Shown: piece by piece, positions 54,217 to 64,000 of the stretch
Numbering within the stretch: position 1 is the stretch's first letter
Layout: each line of letters begins with the position of its first letter
Assembly: GCA_951640165.1 (NCBI GenBank)
Contig: OX621242.1
Span: 21,634,001 to 21,698,000 of the forward strand
DNA from: Pseudoips prasinana
Taxonomy: Eukaryota; Arthropoda; Insecta; Lepidoptera; Nolidae
Length of the DNA stretch: 64,000 nucleotides
Reading direction: 5' to 3'
Program-made: the position numbers and the translations under genes
Notes under the pieces: generated by a model
Seen by the model: the letters and a program-made list of their open reading frames with translations, nothing else
The model's database searches: none
Told to the model about the DNA's origin: nothing

Positions 54217-55805
54217 ATACAGAGATTAGATATAAACTCATTATTCTTACTCAGATTAGTTGTTTTCAGTAACGTCTCATAACATATTCTGAATAACGTC
54301 GAGACGGAGAAACGGAGAATAATTCAATTAATTAACTTTATAACTCGTATAACCTGCGATTGCTTTTTAATTAAATGGGAATATGCATTAGATCAAGACG
54401 AAATACCGTACTTAATAAAACTAGCGAACTACACTGACCAACAGTAAGTCAATTTCCATTTGGTTTTGCATTATAAAGGGAAGCTTAGTAACATTCGTTC
54501 GAAGTTTCCTTCATTCAATTGATTTAACCCTTTACAGTTACCAATAAGTAACTAGGGTTAGCCCTCAAAATTGTTTATTTGAATCAGTATTAGATAACGA
54601 TAAACATGGTAACAAATAAAAAAAACATTTCATAAATGTACTATCGTGAAACGATTTGAAAATTGTTGGTAATTTGTTGCTATTGTGGTGGTTGCTATTT
54701 TTTGTGTCTATCGAGCTCCAATAACGATCGTGAACAATCAATTTGGAGCATAGACACTAATTGTTTGTACCCCTGTATATTGATCTGATAAAGAAAGTGT
54801 ACGTGCGTAAGTGTAAGTGTGTCGTTTTATTGAAAGTGGATAGGGTGAAATAAAAAACAATCACACTCTCTTAATGGAATTATGTTGGAAATACGTAATA
54901 ATTATATCATCAGGTATAAATTTGTAACTATATTTATTATGTATTATATATTAGTGTATGGTTGAAAAAGCAAGCGGTACCAAGCATAAAAGGCCCTAAA
55001 GTACAAAAACCATATTTTTCGTTAAGTTACGGTATTTTATAAAGAAAATTTGGTTTTTATTTATTTTTCTGGTTTGTTTTTTATTTTTAATATAAGGACT
55101 GGTAACGATAACTATGAAATAAAAGAAAGTCACGATAATTTATCAATGGCTGGAAACAACCTAATAATATATTCCAACCAATAAGGTACATGCATTTAAA
55201 ATTATTGAATGTGTGTCCTTAAATCCAGTAAGTTTTATAGCTTACTGGCTGTACCCAGCATGTGTTGCAATTTCACGTAAAGATTAAAAGTATTCCATGT
55301 AAACTTTTTTGGGATAAAATCTTTATGGGCGTGCACACAACAATCAAATTTTCATCACAATCCGATCAATGGTTTAGGAACGCACCGAGAACAAGCATAC
55401 AAACGTATTATACATACATAAAATAAATACTTACAAGTCAATTGTCTGTTTATAATGGCAAAATAATAGCGTTTGACTAAATTCATATGGTGATTATGTT
55501 CCACAGCAGTGCAAGGCCCTCCTCTCACAATGTGCAAGTCAGCAGACTTCACATGCCATCAAGAACATTCTGAGGACCTCTCAGGCATGCATGTTTCCAG
55601 AAGATGTTTTCCTTCAACGTTTTAAGTAGGTACGAGATAGTTAATATCTAATACCTACGCACATGAATTCGACAAGTCAGTTATGCGCGCCGTGAGTTTG
55701 AACTCAAGACTACTAACTGAGTACTACTAACAATAGAACTGTTTTAAAATGTTTGTTTGCCTGTTTGTTCCAGCTAATCTCCGAAAGGGCTAGACTGATT
55801 TCAAC
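54217..55805 (+). repeat. Duplicated segment, copy 1
   Basis: Identical to 62412-64000 at a constant offset of 8195 bp except for one base seen by eye (T at 54947, A at 63142). It contains a TATAAAGGG at 54472, anonymous AT-rich DNA, a diverged Helitron-like piece (55243-55400) and the start of another (from about 55745). No gene recognised; the 65-codon minus frame at 55355-55552 is inside the Helitron-like piece. Confidence 0.95.
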
Positions 55806-55860
55806 GGGCCTTTCACTGGGGTTTAGCTATTATATAATGAGTAATATAATATACCATTTA
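55745..55860 (+). repeat. Helitron-like repeat fragment
   Basis: GTTTGCCTGTTTGTTCCAGC, TAATCTCCGAAAGGGCTAGA and CTGATTTCAACGGGCC form a widespread lepidopteran repeat block of Lep1-like or related elements. Ends not resolved. Confidence 0.5.
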
Positions 55861-56477
55861 TTCGTGTAATAAGAACTGTTCCCAAGGGACGGAATAATAA
55901 TGTGTCGATGAGAAAATAATTGACACGGGAAAACAATACAGAACCTAGTTATTTATATAGATATTGAGCTATCCCATACCCATAAGAGATGTGATCACTC
56001 TTATAGTGCCTATAGGTTCTATATCACCTGTCTACTATCACAGAGTACTTGTGCTAATTATAATATGTAGCACGTATGTATACTATACTAAAAACATGAG
56101 TGAGTACCCATTTAGTAGCAGAGCACTGTCAGACTTTCCTAGTATTCCACAAGCACTTTAGTTATTATTGGAACCTTTCAATACTCGGCCACTGGACGTC
56201 ATGCAGCGTGTTCTTATTTTAGATCAGGTGATTCAGACATTTTCATATTATATATGTATATATACTATATAATACTTGCTAGATTTACGTAAATTGTTAC
56301 TCATTTAGTTAATATAAGAATCTTCCAAATGGAATACCTTCGCGTACTAACGGGTGGTTTGCTGTGTGACCTACGGCACAGAATATCGTCACGCCACCTC
56401 ATCTCGTGAAAGGCATAGATAGTGGAACTATTCACTTTCTAACTCCTCCTGGTTTCTTTTTGATTAAATTCGATGCG
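55861..56477. other. Unassigned sequence
   Basis: Nothing recognised. Confidence 0.35.
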
Positions 56478-56612
56478 GGGTGCAAGACAGTTAAAGCGAT
56501 TCCCAGGGACATGCCTGATTTCACCACTCAGTGTAATTTCATTGTGTGCCACTGTTGATCCTGGCTTACAGGAGTTGCAGTGGTGGTAAGAGTGAGGGAC
56601 TAGTCCCTAACC
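56478..56612 (+). repeat. Unnamed 145-bp repeat, second copy
   Basis: AAGACAGTTAAAGCGATTCC, TGTGCCACTGTTGATCCTGG and GCAGTGGTGGTAAGAG match 10912-11058. The poly(A) end is absent. Confidence 0.65.
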
Positions 56613-56866
56613 CGAAGCAAGGTAATTATGGCATTAAATTTAAATTTTATGGCATTATTCGCAATGCAAAGCGTTTATCTAATCTCAAAAACTATTTAAA
56701 TTTAATAATTTGGAAGGTATTATCAATATGATATGATCTTTCACATGCAACTGTGAACATATCAGTCGGCCATGTTTCTAGAAAAACAAAACCGATAGAT
56801 AATACCTACCTACATCCTCCGGAAGGGTGTTAGCAAGGGAATCCTAAATTTGATCTGCCAGCGTGT

Positions 56867-56939
56867 ATCGTTCGTAGCTTAACGCAGAGCGCCTACCCCG
56901 GATTGGTAGATGGTGCAGGTTCGAGACCCGCCGGACGAT
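56867..56939 (+). tRNA. tRNA-like sequence, probably pseudo-tRNA or SINE head
   Basis: The 73-nt cloverleaf is plausible: acceptor ATCGTTC pairs with GGACGAT (one G-T), the anticodon stem CTACC/GGTAG is perfect around CCGGATT, and the T arm GCAGG-TTCGAGA-CCCGC has one mismatch. A-box TAGCTTAACGCAG and B-box GGTTCGAGACC are present, and TTTTT at 56957-56961 could stop RNA polymerase III. Against a working tRNA: position 33 is C where U is nearly invariant, and the apparent anticodon GGA would mean serine, whose tRNAs carry a long variable arm that is missing here. A degenerate tRNA or the head of a SINE is more likely. Confidence 0.4.
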
Positions 56940-56974
56940 CAAATTTATGATTTCCCATTTTTGAGATTAATTAT

Positions 56975-57030
56975 GGCATATTCCTCCAAATGATGGACAG
57001 CTCCAATTCGGAAATATTTGAAAGGGCCTT
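56975..57030 (+). repeat. Possible RTE-type 3'-end scrap
   Basis: TATGGCATATTCCTCCAAAT then GATGGACAG and CCTTTGTGGACGTC resemble the 41095-41305 copy (TGGCATATCCCTCCAAATGC) but are heavily changed. Confidence 0.4.
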
Positions 57031-57689
57031 TGTGGACGTCATTCGGTTGACATGATCTATCTCGATGGTAGCCAACCATTATTAGGTCGTACTACCTCCT
57101 TGTGTGTATCGAGGTGCTACTAAATACAGTACATACACACTACATACTAATTGGTGATTTAAAAGTAGAATAAAATGTAGGACTAAATCTTGATATTGAT
57201 CCTGAAACGTTGTGTTTTGTTTCTGCATAGGAAAGTTTTCATTAACAGCTCGAAGTTAAGAAATTGATACATATAATAAGTGGGTATTGATCTCTCCCCA
57301 GTTGGAGCAGATTGCTTTATTTTTGAGAGTGTGGATTAATAGTGTATGGGTGTTCCTGTGAACTATTATATCTAGTATTCGTTGACTTTGACCACCGTTA
57401 CTAGAATTTATGCGGGAACACTATTAATAGTGTGCAGTAAAATATCAAGACGTCTCTCACATTAAAGTTCCATAAATCAAACGACTTCATTAATAAATGT
57501 TTACTAGTTTGAGCTTAACGACTTATCCAAATTACTTCTAAAGAATAAAAAATATATATATTTCATTTGTTTCAAATTTCTATATTGACATTGACGAATT
57601 TACACAAAAACACTTGTATATGTCAACGATAGTATAGAAATTTACCCTAACCAAAATAATTGAATAACTAAAATAATTGAAAGTGGACA
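57031..57689. other. Unassigned AT-rich sequence
   Basis: Nothing recognised. Confidence 0.35.
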
Positions 57690-57785
57690 TAACTGGAACT
57701 TTTAGCGATAAGGCCGCCTGTTGCATCAACATTACTTTTGTTTATTATAGTAAATTATAAATTATTTGAATCAATAAAGTATACC
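57690..57785 (+). repeat. LINE 3'-UTR tail fragment
   Basis: TTTTAGCGATAAGGCCGCCT then GTTGCATCAAC and a terminal AATCAATAAAGTATACC match the LINE tail at 31684-31930 in the opposite orientation. Confidence 0.6.
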
Positions 57786-58084
57786 TACTTATTATTATTA
57801 TTGAAACATATGCTTAAACGGATAACGTAGCCAGTTTGTCAGTCTTATGAACTGCGTAAATGGCTACGCTATAGGTATTTTTAATTAATTACCTACATTA
57901 ATTAAGTTTATTTTTAATTTTCTAATTAAGTTATTAGAATTCAAGAAATAAATTATTCCGTTATAATGTTATATTAATGTGGAATGGTGAGAAACACTGA
58001 CAGAGAACGCAGTAGGAATCCTTTCTTTTTTATATCTTGCTAAATACTAATGTCATGGGGAAGAATATCATCACAGTTTAACTC

Positions 58085-58268
58085 ATCCCGTGGGGGCGTA
58101 GAAATCGACCGAAACGCAATACCTACCAGAGAAGGGGCAGCAGCGTTTTTCTGTGAACTATGACCATCAAACTGCGATCGGCAACCCGTCTGCCAAGCGT
58201 GGCGATTATGGCATACCTACCGTCTTTAGGGAGGCTTTTATCCAGCAGTGGACGTAAGTTGGTTGACG
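58085..58268 (+). repeat. RTE-type LINE/SINE 3' end
   Basis: CCGTGGGGGCGTAGAAATCG, CCAGAGAAGGGGCAGCAGCG, CCCGTCTGCCAAGCGTGGCG and ATCCAGCAGTGGACGTAAGT are in the same order as 41095-41305. Confidence 0.65.
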
Positions 58269-58584
58269 TGATGAAAGATTAATTATATATTTTGATAGGT
58301 GTATTAATTACCTAGAGCGACTCGACCCCAACCACTTTTTGTATACTGTTATACTTATTATTCGTAATTAGTGTACCGTTTCTTCTTGTGACTCGATGTA
58401 TTTTTGTTGAACTTATGATACCCGCCAAAAATCAGTAATTAATTATATATTTTTACTGATTTTTTATATATATTATAATAGTTTTGTAAACAAACCTGGT
58501 GACTTAAAACAAAACGTAATGTAATAATGATTCTGGAAGATCAATATAGAGGGTTGAAACAAATTACCTAAAGTCAGATCAGTA

Positions 58585-58962
58585 TCATCTTGTGGCGGTC
58601 GCTGAAAACCGTTGGATGCGGAATATACATATACCTGCATCACCCCATGCCTGAGGTAATACAGTAAGGTCAATATTGATTGACAAAATATACTTAATTA
58701 TTTTTGAGTCTTTATGTAACGTAACTGTTTCTATGTGCAATAAAAAAATAAATAAATAACGTAACTGTTTAAACACAAAAATCATCTTAGTAATTCTATT
58801 ATTTAAAGCTTCAATATATGAAAGATCTATTATAATGTCCAGGTATTTAATTTTATTACTAGGTTTAATTTCACGACACATACATTGGTAACTACCAGGT
58901 ACGGAATAAACTTGTCTCATAATTTTAAATAACATTGATTCGTTAAGAACTCTGGTGTACAA
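58585..58962 (-). pseudogene. LINE reverse transcriptase C-terminal relic
   Basis: The minus frame reads RVLNESMLFKIMRQVY, KIKYLDIIIDLSYIEA, NRITKMIFVFKQLRYL and later LPQAWGDAGICIFRIQR. The order YLxIIID, a basic helix, KQLR and WGDA matches the region after the reverse transcriptase active site in LINEs (YLGIxID ... YG/WG). The frame is kept open partly by a 26-bp insertion at 58731-58756, so this is a relic. The clade cannot be assigned. Confidence 0.5.
58731..58756 (+). mobile_element. 26-bp LINE 3'-end insertion with 14-bp TSD
   Basis: The insert CTATGTGCAATAAAAAAATA then AATAAA is flanked by perfect copies of TAACGTAACTGTTT at 58717-58730 and 58757-58770. The insert matches the last bases of the LINE 3' end at about 25868-25890 (TGTGTGCAATAAAGAATAAA). 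It is an extremely 5'-truncated target-primed insertion. Confidence 0.8.
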
Positions 58963-59149
58963 TAAGGAATGTTATACAAACAATATATTTCTGTAACTAC
59001 GAAATCCATACACAATTTACCATTATGAATAGAGGACTTAGGTGTATCCCAGAGCGAATATACTCATAGATAATGCACCACCTACGCCGTTGGAAATAAT
59101 ACTTGCAAAGTTTATATTACAAATATAAACTGTGTTTTCCACTGAATCT

Positions 59150-59525
59150 AATTTTATCTAGGGATATACTTGGTAGCAATTCTGTATTTTGCACGAATTG
59201 ACATGGGAACAAAGACAAGTGAAAGAGTCTTTGGTCCCATGTCAATTGGGATTGACTCCCAGGCTAACTTGTAGTTTATGTAACAAATATTTATGATATG
59301 TTTTTCGCTGGTTCTAATTTTATTTATGTATAAACTTGGGAACAATTCTGTATTTTACACCAATCATTTTTCTCTTGTCTTTGTTCCCATGTCAACTGGG
59401 ATTGATTCCCAGGCTAACTTGTAGTTTATGTAACAAATATTTATGATATGTTTTCGCTGGTTCTAATTTTGTTTATAGTTAAACTTAGTAGCAATTCCTT
59501 ATTTTACACGACTCTTTCGCTTGTT
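59150..59525 (+). repeat. Tandem repeat, about 2.3 units of 150-166 bp
   Basis: GGCTAACTTGTAGTTTATGT occurs at 59262 and 59412, TTCTGTATTTT at 59180 and 59346, with a third partial unit starting at about 59465. The first unit has an extra ACATGGGAACAAAGAC that is self-complementary to GTCTTTGGTCCCATGT at 59227-59242, so it can fold back. Confidence 0.8.
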
Positions 59526-59643
59526 AACAATCTGACTTAGACAGTGAAAGAGAAGCAATATCGAAATAGTAAGGGAAGATCAGATTCTATTAGATTTATG
59601 ATTACAGGACGTGATTATAACATAAGATCTCATGAACACCAGT

Positions 59644-59822
59644 GCCTCTAGCACGAGTTCCTGCAGTTTACTTACACGATCACACGTACAGTTTCCTCCC
59701 ATATATTGAGCACCAGCGCCTCTCGCGGAAACTATTAAGAACTAAAACTCTGGTGCTCAATGTATGGGGCGAAACTGTACGTGTGATCGAGTAAGTAAAC
59801 TGCAGGAACTCGTGCTAGAGGC
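59644..59822. mobile_element. Fold-back element with 73-bp inverted ends
   Basis: Arms 59644-59716 and 59750-59822 match at 69 of 73 positions around a 33-bp centre. Tips read GCCTCTAGCACGAG. Inner tips read GAGCACCAG, and the centre begins CGCCTCTCGCGG, echoing the tips. The structure fits a small MITE. CCAG occurs beside both tips but is too short to prove a target duplication. Confidence 0.75.
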
Positions 59823-59884
59823 CCAGAACGTCTATATAGTCTCTCGTCTAAACGAGACAAAACTTTGTTTTTAAAATAATTTAT

Positions 59885-60070
59885 AACCAGATACTCTCAC
59901 CGGTCCGTTAGTGATCGATGAGTCAGACCGCCAAAGTGGTCAGAGCACATTAAGTCTTGGTCCCGATTGTAGCCATTAGGCAACAGTCGTTAAGGCATCT
60001 CGGAGGCGTATTGCGCGGCTTGAACAACTCTAACACAAGGCAAACCACTGCCCATACGATAAGTAATATA
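59885..60070 (-). repeat. Unnamed 220-bp interspersed repeat, copy 5
   Basis: ACTCTCACCGGTCCGTTAGT, TCTTGGTCCCGATTGTAGCC, GGCTTGAACAACTCTAACAC and CCACTGCCCATACGATAAGT are the reverse of copy 2. The middle AAACCACTT block is shortened. Confidence 0.75.
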
Positions 60071-60158
60071 TGTTTGATAAGAGAAGTAAATCCACGTTCT
60101 ACTGTTTATTTAAATGCCGTTACCTATGTATCTCAGTAAAGATACGTAGGCAATGCCA

Positions 60159-60682
60159 TTTTTAGGGTTCCGTAGCCAAATGGAAAAAAACGGAACCCTT
60201 ATAGATTCGTCATGTCTGTCTGTCTGTCTGGCTGTCCGTCCGTATGTCACAGCCACTGTTTTCCGTAACTATAAGAGCTGTACTACTGAAACTTGGTAAG
60301 TAGATGTATTCTGTGAACCGCATTAAGATTTTTACACAAAAATAGAAAAAGAACAATTATTTTGGGGGATCGCCATACATAGAACTAAACTCAAAAATTT
60401 TTTTTCATCGTACATCGTGTCTATGGATAGGTCTTCAAAAATCATATTGAGGTTCCTAATATCATTTTTTCTAAACTGAATAGTTTGCGCGAGAGACACT
60501 TCCAAAGTGGTAAAATGGGTGCCCCCCCCCCCTCTAACTTCTAAAATAAGAGAATGATCAAACTAAAAAAAATATATGACGTACATTACCATGTAAACTA
60601 ACAAAGAAAATTGGTTTGAACGAGATCTAGCTAGTAGTATAAACCGCAATTTACATTCATTTAATCAACTGAAATACTTGTT
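60159..60682 (-). repeat. GGGTTCCGTA repeat, right-truncated copy
   Basis: Starts TTTTTAGGGTTCCGTAGCC, contains CTGTCTGTCTGTCTGGCTGT and a run of 11 C (60522-60532), and stops at GAAATACTTG, short of the CGGACTCGCACTTGG end. Opposite in direction to the copy at 61226. Confidence 0.75.
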
Positions 60683-61225
60683 GTGTAAATTTTCAGATCT
60701 AATAATATCACGTCCTTTTTATAAAATCTTTGTTAGAAAGAAATGTAATGATATTAAAATTAGTATAGTTGACGTAAAACAAAACCGGGACCATTATCAC
60801 ATTAAATAGATTTCTAGGAAATATATATAATAAAATCGACCACATCCGCAATCAAGATGTTATGATGCCACGATATTAATGCACCATAATAATATTTTAT
60901 AATGTAAACAACGTTTAATTATGACTTGCTGAAGCCATTATAATGCGGAATGTTATTTTTGTTGGGAAAGCAACATTAATCAGTAATCCTGAATACTAGG
61001 CACAATTAGATCACTGTTTATTTTATAAAAACAAGTTAAGTCTACGACTTTCAGGGCCATTTCATTCATTTTTAGGGTATCTTACTATAATAATTAAAAC
61101 TTGGATACCCTTTCATTTCCGGATCCTAGACTAAGCTTTCGAGATCGTTGTATTTTGGTGCAATTAGTACGGTCCGTTTTTCACAGCAGTATGTATATTA
61201 GAAACTATTCATAGAATTAAAATAA
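60683..61225. other. Unassigned AT-rich sequence
   Basis: Nothing recognised. Confidence 0.35.
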
Positions 61226-61610
61226 ACCGGCCTGTGCGAGTCGGACTCGCCCATGAAGGGTTCCGCAGCAGCAAGTATTTCAGTTGGTTAAATGAGAGGT
61301 AAATTGCGGTTTACGATTTATGACGCATTATAAAAACTACTTACTAGATCTTGTTCAAACCAATTTTCGTTGTTAATTTACATGGTAATGTACATCATAT
61401 ATTTTTTTTAGTTTTATCATTCTCTTATTTTAGAAGTTACAGGGGGGGGACACTCATTTTTTCACTTTGGAAGTGTCTCTAGCGCAAACTATTCAGTTTA
61501 GAAAAAAATGATATTAGAAACCTCAATATAATTTTTGAAGACCTATCCATAGAAACCCCACATGTATAGGTACGAAAATTTTTTTTTTTTGAAGTAGTGG
61601 TATGATATCA
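61226..61610 (+). repeat. GGGTTCCGTA repeat, 3'-truncated copy
   Basis: AAACCGGCCTGTGCGAGTCG, GGGTTCCGCAGCAGCAAGTA, a run of 8 G (61442-61449) and CACTTTGGAAGTGTCTCTAG, ending near a T-rich run at 61590. A CGACTCGCACTTGACCAG scrap of the same family in reverse lies at 61789-61806. Confidence 0.7.
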
Positions 61611-62411
61611 ATTATAGTGTCATACAAACATGTTTTATTTGCACAATAAAACATGTTTTATTTAAACAAATAAAAAGTAGTAAACTAAGTCTTAATTATA
61701 AAGTCAGGTAGTTACATACAGTGGCACTAGTGTAACTAAATAACTTTTATAAGTATCAAGAAGGAACGAAACCCTTGGTTCTCGGTTTCGACTCGCACTT
61801 GACCAGTTGTATTACTTAGAATCGTCTGAACCCCGTCAGCACACATTACCGATTATTTTCTCCAATAAAAACTTAGACATTCGTGATGTATTTTCTGTAG
61901 CTTTGGGTTAATAGGTATAAAGAATCGCTAATAAATAAGCTTTGGAGATCACTCTGCTCTGTAGATAAAAGGTATGCAAAGTGAAAATATGGATTTAATA
62001 TTTCTGCAAAGTAAATTTCAATTTTAAACACATATGCAGATTATTTGAGCACATGTGGATTTTTAAATCTTCCAAATGGAACATTTTTTTGTAGTGCTAC
62101 TTAAGCTTTACATAACTATAATTGAAAAAACCTCAACGCGTAAAGTATATGGTGTATTATGAGATTTTTATATAAATAGAATATCTTACGACATTCGTTC
62201 TTTGTCGATCGATGTGCAAAACACCACCTAGTGCAAAATACCACAAGGTGTTTTGAGCAGCGATCAACTAAGTCTTTTAAGGGAAAGGATACGTCTTTTC
62301 AGGGGAATATAAATAGTTGTCCTATAAGAAAATCTCACCCTGTGGTGCTTTGCATATCGATGGAAAAATTATAAGGGAGAGGAGATAATTTCAGGAACAT
62401 ATATATATATA
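61611..62411. other. Unassigned sequence up to duplication junction
   Basis: An inverted pair (62201-62228 and 62342-62365, both around GATCGATGTGCAAA or TTTGCATATCGAT words with CACCAC/GTGGTG) and an AT run (62399-62410) directly precede the junction at 62412. Confidence 0.4.
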
Positions 62412-64000
62412 ATACAGAGATTAGATATAAACTCATTATTCTTACTCAGATTAGTTGTTTTCAGTAACGTCTCATAACATATTCTGAATAACGTCGAGAC
62501 GGAGAAACGGAGAATAATTCAATTAATTAACTTTATAACTCGTATAACCTGCGATTGCTTTTTAATTAAATGGGAATATGCATTAGATCAAGACGAAATA
62601 CCGTACTTAATAAAACTAGCGAACTACACTGACCAACAGTAAGTCAATTTCCATTTGGTTTTGCATTATAAAGGGAAGCTTAGTAACATTCGTTCGAAGT
62701 TTCCTTCATTCAATTGATTTAACCCTTTACAGTTACCAATAAGTAACTAGGGTTAGCCCTCAAAATTGTTTATTTGAATCAGTATTAGATAACGATAAAC
62801 ATGGTAACAAATAAAAAAAACATTTCATAAATGTACTATCGTGAAACGATTTGAAAATTGTTGGTAATTTGTTGCTATTGTGGTGGTTGCTATTTTTTGT
62901 GTCTATCGAGCTCCAATAACGATCGTGAACAATCAATTTGGAGCATAGACACTAATTGTTTGTACCCCTGTATATTGATCTGATAAAGAAAGTGTACGTG
63001 CGTAAGTGTAAGTGTGTCGTTTTATTGAAAGTGGATAGGGTGAAATAAAAAACAATCACACTCTCTTAATGGAATTATGTTGGAAATACGTAATAATTAT
63101 ATCATCAGGTATAAATTTGTAACTATATTTATTATGTATTAAATATTAGTGTATGGTTGAAAAAGCAAGCGGTACCAAGCATAAAAGGCCCTAAAGTACA
63201 AAAACCATATTTTTCGTTAAGTTACGGTATTTTATAAAGAAAATTTGGTTTTTATTTATTTTTCTGGTTTGTTTTTTATTTTTAATATAAGGACTGGTAA
63301 CGATAACTATGAAATAAAAGAAAGTCACGATAATTTATCAATGGCTGGAAACAACCTAATAATATATTCCAACCAATAAGGTACATGCATTTAAAATTAT
63401 TGAATGTGTGTCCTTAAATCCAGTAAGTTTTATAGCTTACTGGCTGTACCCAGCATGTGTTGCAATTTCACGTAAAGATTAAAAGTATTCCATGTAAACT
63501 TTTTTGGGATAAAATCTTTATGGGCGTGCACACAACAATCAAATTTTCATCACAATCCGATCAATGGTTTAGGAACGCACCGAGAACAAGCATACAAACG
63601 TATTATACATACATAAAATAAATACTTACAAGTCAATTGTCTGTTTATAATGGCAAAATAATAGCGTTTGACTAAATTCATATGGTGATTATGTTCCACA
63701 GCAGTGCAAGGCCCTCCTCTCACAATGTGCAAGTCAGCAGACTTCACATGCCATCAAGAACATTCTGAGGACCTCTCAGGCATGCATGTTTCCAGAAGAT
63801 GTTTTCCTTCAACGTTTTAAGTAGGTACGAGATAGTTAATATCTAATACCTACGCACATGAATTCGACAAGTCAGTTATGCGCGCCGTGAGTTTGAACTC
63901 AAGACTACTAACTGAGTACTACTAACAATAGAACTGTTTTAAAATGTTTGTTTGCCTGTTTGTTCCAGCTAATCTCCGAAAGGGCTAGACTGATTTCAAC
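62412..64000 (+). repeat. Duplicated segment, copy 2 (runs off window)
   Basis: Same sequence as 54217-55805, offset 8195, no indel seen and one base different at 63142. The match is still perfect at base 64000, so the duplication extends beyond the window. The left junction is sharp: bases before 62412 do not match those before 54217 beyond AT-rich similarity. Confidence 0.95.

Noticed and set aside
54472..54515. TATAAAGGG followed by TTCATTC as a promoter
   Set aside because: The spacing of about 38 bases is longer than usual, no transcript or ORF follows, and AT-rich DNA yields such words often.
55355..55552. 65-codon frame, identical at 63550-63747, as a conserved small gene
   Set aside because: Identity comes from the recent segment duplication and the frame lies in Helitron-like repeat sequence.
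54217..64000. The two identical segments as LTRs of one retrotransposon
   Set aside because: The 6.6 kb between them holds only SINE, MITE and other repeat fragments, with no gag or pol frame, primer binding site or polypurine tract. Near-identical LTRs should enclose a recognisable element.

Overview
The window looks like gene-poor, AT-rich nuclear DNA of a moth or butterfly (Lepidoptera). The basis is the repeat content: tRNA-headed SINEs with TTATTA tails, short Helitron-type elements that start TCCTACTAAT and end CTAG, non-LTR retrotransposons of CR1/Daphne-like and RTE-like type, the GGGTTCCGTA interspersed repeat common in lepidopteran genomes, and a mariner of the cecropia type. Assignment to order is by recognition of these families, without a database search. 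I recognise no host protein-coding exon, no rRNA and no convincing functional tRNA gene. The window could be intergenic or inside a very large intron.

Layout. 1-7 kb: SINEs, a fold-back MITE (3679-3917) and otherwise anonymous sequence, with one GC-richer patch (2860-2972) that could be a non-coding first exon. 7-17 kb: a GGGTTCCGTA repeat, a decayed RTE-type LINE on the minus strand (8524-9450), SINEs, a second MITE and several copies of an unnamed 220-bp repeat. 17.4-20.4 kb: a long CR1/Daphne-like LINE on the minus strand with an 823-codon frame holding a complete reverse transcriptase, damaged only in its endonuclease. 24.1-25.9 kb: a second LINE on the plus strand, 5'-truncated, with a frameshift and a changed catalytic YADD motif. 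26-31 kb: SINEs and a 565-bp MITE carrying a 13-bp tandem array and a nested SINE. 31-36 kb and 37.5-41 kb: the quietest stretches. 36,233-37,514: a complete 1,282-bp mariner with perfect 25-bp terminal inverted repeats, TA target duplication and an open 339-residue transposase. 42-53 kb: LINE relics, SINEs, large hairpins, a fold-back duplication at 50.8-51.0 kb and a Helitron-associated direct repeat at 51.2-52.1 kb. 54,217 to the end: a segment of at least 1,589 bp repeated 8,195 bp downstream with one visible difference, which looks like the start of a recent 8.2-kb tandem duplication or an assembly duplicate.

The proteins do not form a pathway. They are the replication machinery of separate selfish elements: two LINE reverse transcriptases whose 3' ends resemble several short insertions here, and one DNA transposase. 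SINEs and truncated LINE tails presumably used LINE proteins in trans. I found no evidence for an undescribed multi-gene system. The strongest leads are the intact mariner, the 8.2-kb duplication, several long near-perfect hairpins, and a 26-bp LINE-tail insertion with a clean target-site duplication.
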